Shown here: positions 1 to 5,557 of the stretch, piece after piece
Layout: every line of letters begins with the position of its first letter
Numbering within the stretch: the stretch's first letter is position 1
Origin: UBA3263 sp964508865
GTDB taxonomy: Bacteria; Bacteroidota; Bacteroidia; Bacteroidales; Muribaculaceae
Reading direction: 5' to 3'
Assembly (NCBI GenBank): GCA_964508865.1
Contig: CAZDVP010000054.1
Coordinates: forward strand, 1-11,594
DNA: 11,594 nucleotides
Position numbers and translations under genes: made by a program
The notes under the pieces: generated by a model
Told to the model about the DNA's origin: nothing
Seen by the model: only the letters and a program-made list of their open reading frames with translations
The model's database searches: none

Positions 1-21
1 CCCTCCCCGCCCGCAAAAAAA

Positions 22-53
22 TTTGCGCACCACAGGATTTTTTCGTAAGTTTG
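22..53 (+). promoter_or_regulatory. Bacteroidetes-type promoter for the ferredoxin gene
   Basis: TTTG at 22-25 (-33 element) and TAAGTTTG at 46-53 (-7 element, consensus TAnnTTTG) are separated by 20 nt, the spacing expected for the Bacteroidetes housekeeping sigma factor. Transcription would start near 57-62, leaving a leader of about 60 nt before the ATG at 120. The leader is A/T-rich with no Shine-Dalgarno sequence. A weaker TAACTTTA lies at 93-100 but lacks a good -33 partner. Confidence 0.7.
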
Positions 54-119
54 CGCCGGTTTAAAAGAAACCAAACGTTCAATTCATATTTATAACTTTA
101 ACTAATCATTTTATCAACT

Positions 120-287
120 ATGGCTTACGTTATTACCGACAAGTGCGTTGCCTGCGGCACCTGCCTGCCCGAATGTCCCGTTAGCGCTATCAGCGAAGGC
201 GAAATCTATCACATCGATCCGGACACCTGCATCAGCTGCGGCACTTGCGCTTCTGTTTGCCCCTCCGAAGCTATTATCGAAGGCTAA
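120..287 (+). CDS. 2[4Fe-4S] ferredoxin (clostridial type, 55 aa)
   Basis: This is a small soluble electron carrier holding two [4Fe-4S] clusters, in the family that serves pyruvate or 2-oxoacid:ferredoxin oxidoreductases, hydrogenases and Rnf-type complexes in anaerobes. The 55-residue product has two textbook cluster motifs: C9-x2-C12-x2-C15-x3-C19-P and C37-x2-C40-x2-C43-x3-C47-P. Each CP is the usual end of the motif, and the fourth cysteine of one motif ligates the cluster of the other. The length is exactly that of classical bacterial ferredoxins, with no extra domain. The start ATG at 120 gives the canonical N-terminus MAYVITDKC, and TAA ends the gene at 287. It is monocistronic, with its own promoter at 22-53 and a hairpin terminator at 318-346 shared with the convergent nagB. 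The physiological redox partner cannot be told from the sequence. Confidence 0.96.
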   Translation: MAYVITDKCVACGTCLPECPVSAISEGEIYHIDPDTCISCGTCASVCPSEAIIEG

Positions 288-317
288 TCAAACAGCAGAT
301 AGAGAAAAGAAAACAGC

Positions 318-346
318 GGCGGCACCTGCGATTTGCAGGCGCCGCC
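318..346. terminator. Bidirectional intrinsic terminator between ferredoxin gene and nagB
   Basis: The arms GGCGGCACCTGC (318-329) and GCAGGCGCCGCC (335-346) form a 12-bp stem with one A-C mismatch and a 5-nt loop. On the plus strand it is followed by TTAATTATTAG. On the minus strand it is followed by a T-rich run, the complement of AGAGAAAAGAAAAC at 301-314. Lying between two converging genes, it plausibly ends both transcripts, and the tract is better for the minus (nagB) direction. Confidence 0.75.
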
Positions 347-376
347 TTAATTATTAGTATATAAGATGACGGGGGA

Positions 377-1186
377 TCAGAGCTGGGTGTCGGGGTTGAG
401 GTTTGCGCCTTCGATATCTTTGAAGTAGCGGTAAGTGTCGACCTTGAGTTCGCCGCAGGCGTCTTCGTCGGCAACGATGATTGCCTGGGGGTGCATCTGA
501 AGGGCAGAGATGGTCCACTGCTGGGAGATGCCGCCTTCAACGCCATGGTGCAGGGCGCGGGCTTTGTTGTGGCCGTTGACCATGAGGAGCACCGAGCGGG
601 CAGCCATTACGGTTCCGACGCCAACGGTGAGGGCGGTTTTGGGCACGAGGTCGAGGTTATTGTCGAAGAAGCGCGAGTTGGCGATGATGGTATCCTTGGT
701 GAGGGTTTTCATGCGGGTTTTGGAGGTGAGCGACGAGCCGGGTTCGTTGAACGCGATGTGACCGTCGGGACCTACGCCACCGAGGAAGAGGTCGATGCCG
801 CCGTAGGAGGCGATTTTTTCTTCGTAGCGCTTGCATTCTTCAACGGGGTCGGGGGCGTTGCCGTTGAGGATGTTAACGTTTTCGGCGGGAATGTCGATAT
901 GGTCGAAGAAGTTGGAGTGCATGAAGGTGTAGTAGCTCTGTTCGTGGTCGCGGGGAATGCCAACATATTCGTCCATGTTGAAGGTAACCACGTTTTTGAA
1001 AGACACCTTGCCTTCTTTATAGAGTTCGATGAGGCGGCGATACATGCCCAGAGGCGATGAGCCGGTGGGGAGGCCGAGCACGAAAGGTTTTTCGGGGGTG
1101 GGTTTAGCGGCGTTGATCTGAGCGGCCACATAGTTGCCGGCCCAGCGTGAGAGGTCGGCGTAGTTGGGTTCGATTATGAGTCTCAT
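377..1186 (-). CDS. nagB: Glucosamine-6-phosphate deaminase
   Basis: NagB converts glucosamine-6-phosphate to fructose-6-phosphate plus ammonia in the cytoplasm, feeding amino sugars from peptidoglycan, chitin or host glycans into glycolysis. At 269 aa it is close to the E. coli enzyme (266 aa), and the catalytic residues fall at the same numbers: D72 in NMDEYVG, then D141, H143 and E148 in GPDGHIAFNEPG. The allosteric GlcNAc-6-phosphate site known from E. coli is also present (S151, S152, R158, K160, and Y254 in TYRYF), so homotropic and heterotropic control is probably retained. The ATG at 1186 gives the usual N-terminus MRLII. The gene lies 3 bp downstream of lpxH, so read-through from that operon is likely, but a strong promoter inside the lpxH end (1225-1256) should allow separate expression. 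Transcription stops at the 318-346 hairpin. Confidence 0.97.
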   Translation of the reverse strand: MRLIIEPNYADLSRWAGNYVAAQINAAKPTPEKPFVLGLPTGSSPLGMYRRLIELYKEGKVSFKNVVTFNMDEYVGIPRDHEQSYYTFMHSNFFDHIDIPAENVNILNGNAPDPVEECKRYEEKIASYGGIDLFLGGVGPDGHIAFNEPGSSLTSKTRMKTLTKDTIIANSRFFDNNLDLVPKTALTVGVGTVMAARSVLLMVNGHNKARALHHGVEGGISQQWTISALQMHPQAIIVADEDACGELKVDTYRYFKDIEGANLNPDTQL

Positions 1187-1189
1187 GAT

Positions 1190-2002
1190 TTACTGTATGT
1201 AAGGTTTTGATGAATTGATTGCTGCAAAGTTACGATTATTTTCGTGTTTTTGCAAATCGAGTTGATGAAGAACCAGCTCGGAGCCGTTGAAAGTTGCGAA
1301 GCTCATGTTCGAGAGCCAGTCGCCGAGAATGGTTACCTGCGAGCCGGCCACCCGGCGCTGCATAATAATATGGTAGTGGCCAAACACATAAAATTCCGGC
1401 ACGACGTCGACCCGGGCATTCTGCTCGCTTACCCACTGGAGCAGCGGCTTGGGGTCGGCCTGGCGGGTATGGGGGCCGGTGTGGTGGCGGAAGCGGTTTT
1501 TGGCGCTCCACCAGTAGGCGAAACCAACGGTCCAGCGCGGATGGACCGACGCGAAGAGCCATTGCAGGAAGCGGCAGCGGAAGGTTGCGCGCATCAGCCG
1601 TTCGGCAAAGGGTATGGGGCCGAGGCCGTCGCCATGGGCAATAACAAACGAGTGGCCGTCGATTTCCTCGCGCAGCACCCCGTCGACAACGCGGATTCCG
1701 AGCTCCGAGGGAATATAGTCGAAAATCCAGATGTCGTGGTTGCCGATGAGCCAGGTGATTTCAATTCCGGAATCGGCCAGGTCGGCCAGGGTTCCCAGGA
1801 AGCGCACGAAACCGCGGGGAACCACGTTGCGATACTCATACCAATAGTCGAGAATATCGCCAACGAGGTAGATGCGCTCGGCGGTCGGCGCGATTGAGCG
1901 GAGCCATGCGCACACTAATTTTTCCTGCTCGCGCGGGTCGCGGAAATAGCGGGCACCCAAATGGAGGTCGGAGAGAAAATATGTTAGCTTCTGCGGGGCC
2001 AT
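1190..2002 (-). CDS. lpxH: UDP-2,3-diacylglucosamine diphosphatase (LpxH-type metallophosphoesterase)
   Basis: This is a calcineurin-like metallophosphoesterase, best read as the LpxH step of lipid A synthesis: hydrolysis of UDP-2,3-diacylglucosamine to lipid X plus UMP at the inner face of the cytoplasmic membrane. The dimetal motifs appear in order: D12-L-H14 (SDLHLG), G48-D49 (LVGDILDYW), G87-N88-H89-D90, H123 in AHGD, and G208-H209-Y-H211. The segment from about 135 to 172 is rich in Phe, Trp and Arg and fits the helical lid that binds the acyl chains. At 270 aa it is slightly longer than classical LpxH (about 240). The extra tail after about residue 248 is encoded by promoter DNA for nagB and looks unconserved. 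The start ATG directly abuts the stop of the upstream DUF59 gene (TGA|ATG), implying translational coupling. Another membrane-associated phosphoesterase role cannot be fully excluded. Confidence 0.8.
   Translation of the reverse strand: MAPQKLTYFLSDLHLGARYFRDPREQEKLVCAWLRSIAPTAERIYLVGDILDYWYEYRNVVPRGFVRFLGTLADLADSGIEITWLIGNHDIWIFDYIPSELGIRVVDGVLREEIDGHSFVIAHGDGLGPIPFAERLMRATFRCRFLQWLFASVHPRWTVGFAYWWSAKNRFRHHTGPHTRQADPKPLLQWVSEQNARVDVVPEFYVFGHYHIIMQRRVAGSQVTILGDWLSNMSFATFNGSELVLHQLDLQKHENNRNFAAINSSKPYIQ
1225..1256 (-). promoter_or_regulatory. Internal promoter for nagB, inside the 3' end of lpxH
   Basis: Reading the minus strand, TTTG (1256-1253) is followed after exactly 20 nt by TAACTTTG (1232-1225), a full match to the Bacteroidetes -33/-7 consensus. 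A start near 1216-1221 gives nagB a leader of roughly 30-35 nt. The promoter occupies codons of about residues 250-260 of the lpxH product, where local base composition is visibly more A/T-rich than the rest of the gene. Confidence 0.75.
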
Positions 2003-2332
2003 TCAGAGAAAACCGAGTTCGAGTTTGGCTTCGTCAGACATCATGTCCTGCGTCCATTCGGGCTCGAACACGATGTTGATTTCAACGCTTTTCACTCCGG
2101 GAATGGTTTCGAGTTTCAGTCGGGCGTCGTCGACCAGGAAATCGGCGGCGGGACACGAGGGTGCGGTCAGCGTCATGTCGACCTGAAGCACCCGCTCCTC
2201 GGTGAACTCGATGCGATAAATCAGGCCGAGCGAGTAAACGTCGACCGGGATTTCGGGATCAAACACCGTTTGGAGCAGCTGAACCGCCTTGGATTCAACG
2301 CTGAGTTTTTCGTCGGGAGTGATTTCAACCAT
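2003..2332 (-). CDS. DUF59/MIP18-family (SufT-like) Fe-S cluster assembly protein
   Basis: This is a 109-aa single-domain protein of the MIP18/DUF59 family, whose members (SufT, PaaD, eukaryotic MIP18) help mature or target iron-sulfur clusters. The family landmarks are visible: D25-P-E-I-P-V-D-V with SLGLIY (residues 25-39), MTLTAPSCP with C60 (53-61), then the IPGV segment (77-80) and a hydrophobic strand. C60 is the conserved reactive or metal-contacting cysteine of this family. The ATG at 2332 is preferred. An in-frame ATG at 2365 would add 11 residues (MTRRPLHILLH) but lies in the loop of the upstream gene's terminator hairpin. The gene abuts lpxH with no spacer, so the two are translated together. 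No consensus promoter is visible in the short space after the terminator. The exact client proteins are unknown. Confidence 0.85.
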   Translation of the reverse strand: MVEITPDEKLSVESKAVQLLQTVFDPEIPVDVYSLGLIYRIEFTEERVLQVDMTLTAPSCPAADFLVDDARLKLETIPGVKSVEINIVFEPEWTQDMMSDEAKLELGFL

Positions 2333-2347
2333 ATGCAATAAAATATG

Positions 2348-2379
2348 GAGCGGGCGCCGGGTCATAACGGCGCCCGCTC
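2348..2379 (-). terminator. Intrinsic terminator of the TPR operon
   Basis: GAGCGGGCGCCG (2348-2359) and CGGCGCCCGCTC (2368-2379) pair perfectly over 12 bp around an 8-nt loop. On the minus strand the stem is followed by CATATTTTATTG, a T-rich tract. It sits 16 bp after the TPR gene's stop codon and 15 bp before the DUF59 gene's ATG. It should therefore end the TPR transcript and may act as a read-through control point for the genes downstream. Confidence 0.85.
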
Positions 2380-2395
2380 GGAGTCAGAAAGGGGA

Positions 2396-4078
2396 TTACT
2401 TAAGTTTTTCGATGTAGTCGATGAGAGCCTGGTTTTCGGGATCGAGCTCGAGCATCTTGGTGTACCATTCCTTGGCAGAAGCGGTGTCGTGCTCGCCGAT
2501 GTAGTAGCCGGCGGTCTGCGAGTAGGCTTCGCGATAGAGGTCAACACGTTTTTCCTTGTTTTCGGGGTCGGCATCGAGGATTTCGAGCATCTTGGCGTAG
2601 GCCTCAACGGTTTCGGGGCCGGGCTTGTTGCCGTTCTTAACAATGGTCATGCGGGCCTTGTTGCGGTAGGGCACATAGTTGTCGGGCACGCGTTCGATAA
2701 CCTTGTCGATAGCGTTGATAGCTTCGGTGATTGCAACCTGACGCTCTTCGGAATCGATGGGCGAGGTAGCGGCCACGTTCTGCCAGCGGTTGCCGAGGTC
2801 AACAAGGTCCTGGGTAACGAAGTTGCCGGCGTCGATATAGGCAGCGGTGGCGTTTTTGGCCTTAATATAATAGAGGTTGGCGGTTTCAATGTCTTCAGCG
2901 CGGTTTGCGCGGCCACCGGCCTGAGAGTAGGCGGTCGACAGGTCCTTGAGCAGCTCGGTTTTGGCGGGGTTTGCCTCAACAGCTTTTTCGCGTGCGAGCA
3001 CTTCGGCGTCGTAGTCCTCGAGTTCGTTCAGAATGTTGGCATAGGTGGTGTAGTCGTTGGCGGTGAAGGAAACGCCGGGCATTTTGAAGAAATCTTCGGC
3101 AGCGGCGCGGGCACCGGCCAGGTCACCTTTCTTTTCGAGGTTGAGGAAGAGCATGCGGCGCATCTGGGCGGAGTTGGGTTCCTGAGCGAGAATGCGCTTG
3201 GCAACGTCGAGGCTCTCGTCGTAGCGTTCGCCGAAGTAGAGCAGAACGGCGTAGCGTTCCTCATCCTTTACGAAGTGGTTGGGGTTTTCGATATACTTGC
3301 CATACTGCTGAGCCGACAGGGTCCAGCGGTCGGAGTCGTAGTAGCGTTCGGCGAGTTCGCGCTGAGCCATTGCCGAGTTAGGAGCGATTTCGTTGAGCTC
3401 GAGCAGGCGGTTGATAGCGTAGTCGGGGTTGATGTGGGCATAAACGCGCGAGTACTTAACGTAGGCTTCGGGCGAGTTCTTGTCGAAGTAAATAGCCTGT
3501 TCGTATTCCGAAGCGGCCTTGCCGATAGTGTTGCCGTCGTCAACGCCGTTGGCCAGGGCTTCGTCGCGGAGGGCATCGCCGGCCATAACGTAGATCGAGG
3601 GGTCCTTCAGGTTCTTTTTGCGGGCGCTATCCATGTACTTGTCGTACTCCTTGGCGTAGTTAACGCGGTCGGCGTCGTAGTATGCGCGAGCAATCGCAAC
3701 ATGGATAAACGCTTTGTTCTGAGCCTTGAGAGCCTGCTTGAAGTGGTCGGAAGCGGCTTTGGCATCACCGTTTTTGAGATCAACGGCGCCGAGGCCAACA
3801 AAGTTGAAGCCGTTTTTGGGATCGAGGGTAATACCTTCGTTGAAATAGCTCAGGGCTTCGTCGACGTTGCCTTCCTTGAGCGAGATAGCGCCGAGATAAT
3901 AGAGCGCTTCAGCGCGGTCGGGGCCCGATTCGGGGAGGTTTTTGGTCAGGATTTCCTTGGCATTTTCGAGCTGGTCGATTTTGTAGTATTCAATGCCGTC
4001 TTTGTGGCCCTGGCTTTGAGCCGACACGCAGAGGGCGGAGAATGCTGCCACTGTCAGGATTAAGGACTTGAGTTTCAT
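2396..4078 (-). CDS. Exported tetratricopeptide-repeat protein (560 aa)
   Basis: This is a periplasmic protein made almost entirely of TPR helix pairs, a scaffold fold for protein-protein contacts; no enzymatic domain is visible. Residues 1-20 are a signal peptide (MKLK, hydrophobic core, VSA|Q cleavage). C17 has Leu before it, so it is not a lipobox. About ten TPR units can be traced, the clearest at 57-89 (ALYYLGAISLKEG...ALSYFNEGITLDP), 90-122, 204-234, 236-267, 276-302, 304-335, 342-371, 373-410 and 520-550 (AKEWYTKMLELDP). Residues 411-515 are less regular. It is the last gene of the operon with the PBP-like lipoprotein and the small membrane protein, 75 bp after the lipoprotein gene with no promoter consensus between, and is closed by the 2348-2379 terminator. 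The context suggests an envelope complex, but the partners are not known. Confidence 0.85.
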   Translation of the reverse strand: MKLKSLILTVAAFSALCVSAQSQGHKDGIEYYKIDQLENAKEILTKNLPESGPDRAEALYYLGAISLKEGNVDEALSYFNEGITLDPKNGFNFVGLGAVDLKNGDAKAASDHFKQALKAQNKAFIHVAIARAYYDADRVNYAKEYDKYMDSARKKNLKDPSIYVMAGDALRDEALANGVDDGNTIGKAASEYEQAIYFDKNSPEAYVKYSRVYAHINPDYAINRLLELNEIAPNSAMAQRELAERYYDSDRWTLSAQQYGKYIENPNHFVKDEERYAVLLYFGERYDESLDVAKRILAQEPNSAQMRRMLFLNLEKKGDLAGARAAAEDFFKMPGVSFTANDYTTYANILNELEDYDAEVLAREKAVEANPAKTELLKDLSTAYSQAGGRANRAEDIETANLYYIKAKNATAAYIDAGNFVTQDLVDLGNRWQNVAATSPIDSEERQVAITEAINAIDKVIERVPDNYVPYRNKARMTIVKNGNKPGPETVEAYAKMLEILDADPENKEKRVDLYREAYSQTAGYYIGEHDTASAKEWYTKMLELDPENQALIDYIEKLK

Positions 4079-4153
4079 TTGCGGGTTGATAGTATGATTG
4101 GTTTGTTAATATAATTATTAGAGTTATAACGCTGCGAAAGGTTTAATATTGCG

Positions 4154-5164
4154 TCAGTCGCCGGAACCGGCAATCTGCACCATGCGCGGCTGAACGGTTG
4201 CGGGCAAAACGCCGGTCAGCTGAATCACCTTCTGGCCCTGCATGCCGGTCACGAACGAATAGAACGCGTTGTTCAGCGTGCCGCCAACTGTGGTGGTTAT
4301 CATATAAATCGAGCGATAGAGCGGATAGCTGCCGTCGAAAATATAGGCCTGATAGGGTTTGTAGGCCAGATTGGTATCGTCGGCGCTCACGGCCAGCACC
4401 TTCACGTTGGGGTTGAAGCCGAGGTTGGTTGTGTCGGACGATTCGGAGCGGCGGCGCATTTCATCTTTCGACAGGGTGGTTCCGTCGAGGTTGGTCGAAA
4501 CCCAGCTGACGCCGATAATGCCCAGGGCATTGGGGTGGCGGCTAACGGCGTCGAACACCTGGCGTGCCGAACCTTCGGCATAGACGTTGGCGCCAAACGG
4601 TTTGCCGCCGTTGATGGAGTCGCGCAGGAACTGAACCATGGAGCTGCCGGCATCGTCGAACACCAGACGGATTGAGTCGAGTTTGGTGGGCCACATGTCT
4701 TTCCACGACTTGACATCGCCGGAAAGCACCTGGCGCAGCTCGGCCATGGAAATGGCATCCTGCGGGTTCTGATTGTTGACAATCAGCGCCACGGCATCGA
4801 CCGCCACGCGCTGCTCGCGGGGTTTGCGCTTCTGGTTGCGCAGGCGGGTCTTTTCGGCCGAGGTGAGGGTTCGGGCGGCAACGATGGTTTTAATCGAATT
4901 GTTGGGGTTCATCAGCGAGTCGAACGCGGCCGACTGGCTGACATAGTAGGGCACCACCAGGGCCTGGCGGCGCGAGTTGTTATAGTAATACTCGAAAACG
5001 TCGACCTCCTGGTCCATGATGTTTTCGAAAGTTGCGTCGCAGGCAAACTGCATGTGCTCAACCTTTTGCTCAACTTTTTTTGCAGGTTGCTTCGAGCCGC
5101 AGGCACTGAGGGCGCCGGCGGCAAGAGCAAGAGCTATAAGGGTCAGATGCGAAATTTTCATCAT
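4154..5164 (-). CDS. PstS-like substrate-binding lipoprotein (PBP superfamily)
   Basis: This 336-aa lipoprotein carries the periplasmic phosphate-binding-like fold. The signal is MMKISHLTLIALALAAGALS with lipobox L19-S-A-C22. The mature start CGSKQPAKK lacks the acidic residues of the Bacteroidetes surface-export signal, suggesting it faces the periplasm. PBP landmarks are CDATFENIMDQEVDVFE (42-58), the VDAVALIVN strand (122-130), NPQDAISMAELRQVLSGD with SWKDMW (133-158, the usual 'NP..L....L..iFsG...W'), a DDAGSSM loop (170-176) and YPLYRSIYMIT (280-290). The glycine/serine phosphate-binding loop normal near the N-terminus of true PstS is not recognisable, so phosphate is doubtful as ligand. 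No ABC permease or ATPase gene is adjacent. It overlaps the upstream membrane-protein gene by ATGA; a second ATG at 5161 is an alternative start. Confidence 0.82.
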   Translation of the reverse strand: MMKISHLTLIALALAAGALSACGSKQPAKKVEQKVEHMQFACDATFENIMDQEVDVFEYYYNNSRRQALVVPYYVSQSAAFDSLMNPNNSIKTIVAARTLTSAEKTRLRNQKRKPREQRVAVDAVALIVNNQNPQDAISMAELRQVLSGDVKSWKDMWPTKLDSIRLVFDDAGSSMVQFLRDSINGGKPFGANVYAEGSARQVFDAVSRHPNALGIIGVSWVSTNLDGTTLSKDEMRRRSESSDTTNLGFNPNVKVLAVSADDTNLAYKPYQAYIFDGSYPLYRSIYMITTTVGGTLNNAFYSFVTGMQGQKVIQLTGVLPATVQPRMVQIAGSGD

Positions 5165-5427
5165 ATGTTGGAGTCAATACCTTTGAACTGACGGTAACCA
5201 CGCCAGATTCCGTAGATTACCAGCAGCACGCCGCAGATTATGCGGGGCCAGGTGAACTGCTCATCCCAGTTGAAGGCATTGAGAAACAGAGCCACACCCA
5301 TAGCCATATAAACCACAATCATGAAAATGCCGAAAACGTTGCGCATGATTTGCGGAGTTGTCGGGTGGTTGCCGCGGTGGTCGGGGCGCTCGGGCGCGGG
5401 CGTATAGTTGTTAGTTTGATTTTCCAT
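5161..5427 (-). CDS. Small two-helix membrane protein (88 aa), unknown function
   Basis: I do not recognise a named family. The protein has a polar, proline-rich N-terminus (residues 1-27, with NYTPAPERP), a first transmembrane helix at about 30-50 (NVFGIFMIVVYMAMGVALFL), a short acidic loop with NWDEQFTW, and a second helix at about 63-78. It ends in a basic tail (RGYRQFKG). Positive charges (R14, R18, R29 before helix 1; R76, R79, K82 after helix 2) put both termini in the cytoplasm. It is the first gene of the operon, about 72 nt after the predicted transcription start, and its TGA overlaps the lipoprotein ATG (ATGA), so the two are translationally coupled. This points to a membrane anchor or partner for the PBP lipoprotein and TPR protein. 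The similarity of layout to Bacteroidetes ExbB/ExbD/TonB-linked clusters is from memory only. Confidence 0.8.
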   Translation of the reverse strand: MENQTNNYTPAPERPDHRGNHPTTPQIMRNVFGIFMIVVYMAMGVALFLNAFNWDEQFTWPRIICGVLLVIYGIWRGYRQFKGIDSNI

Positions 5428-5504
5428 AATTTGAGTTTTTTAAACGGTTTCTATAGGTGTAACGTGGTTATGAGTAATATAGTTCACGGCGCCGGGTTAC
5501 GGAG

Positions 5505-5536
5505 CAAAGTTACTGATAAATTTCGTTCCGTGCAAA
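5505..5536 (-). promoter_or_regulatory. Promoter of the membrane protein-PBP-TPR operon
   Basis: On the minus strand TTTG (5536-5533) and TAACTTTG (5512-5505) are spaced by exactly 20 nt, a complete Bacteroidetes consensus. Transcription should begin near 5496-5501, giving a leader of about 70 nt to the ATG at 5427. It overlaps the divergent promoter at 5521-5552. Confidence 0.78.
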
Positions 5537-5552
5537 AAAATCGCTAAATTTG
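5521..5552 (+). promoter_or_regulatory. Promoter of the FemAB/GNAT-like gene, overlapping the divergent promoter
   Basis: TAAATTTG at 5545-5552 is a full -7 match. TTTC at 5521-5524, 20 nt upstream, matches three of four -33 positions. The -7 box ends 5 nt before the ATG at 5558, so the mRNA would be leaderless or nearly so. The element shares 5521-5536 with the minus-strand promoter. Confidence 0.6.
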
Positions 5553-5557
5553 CGGCT

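Noticed and set aside
148..357. Plus-strand 69-codon frame overlapping the ferredoxin gene
   Set aside because: It is out of frame with the clear ferredoxin and runs through the terminator hairpin.
491..1060. Plus-strand open frame opposite nagB
   Set aside because: It is a mirror of the nagB codon pattern with a repetitive Val/Glu/Gly product; nagB is unambiguous by its catalytic residues.
1244..1897. Plus-strand open frame opposite lpxH
   Set aside because: It is antisense to intact metallophosphoesterase motifs and has no recognisable domain or promoter.
2333..2365. Longer start (ATG 2365) for the DUF59 gene
   Set aside because: The start falls in the loop of a perfect terminator hairpin and the extra residues are unlike the family; ATG 2332 gives a normal N-terminus.
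2345..4063. A 572-codon open frame on the plus strand
   Set aside because: It is antisense to the TPR gene in a G+C-rich region; its product is a Val/Gly/Phe-rich low-complexity string with no domains, while the minus-strand frame has a signal peptide and clear TPRs.
4079..4153. Separate promoter for the TPR gene
   Set aside because: The 75-bp gap is A/T-rich with a weak TAATA/TATTA dyad but no TAnnTTTG element on the minus strand.
4154..5164. Calling the PBP lipoprotein a phosphate transporter component (pstS)
   Set aside because: The phosphate loop is not recognisable and there is no pstC, pstA, pstB or phoU beside it; the call is left at the fold level.
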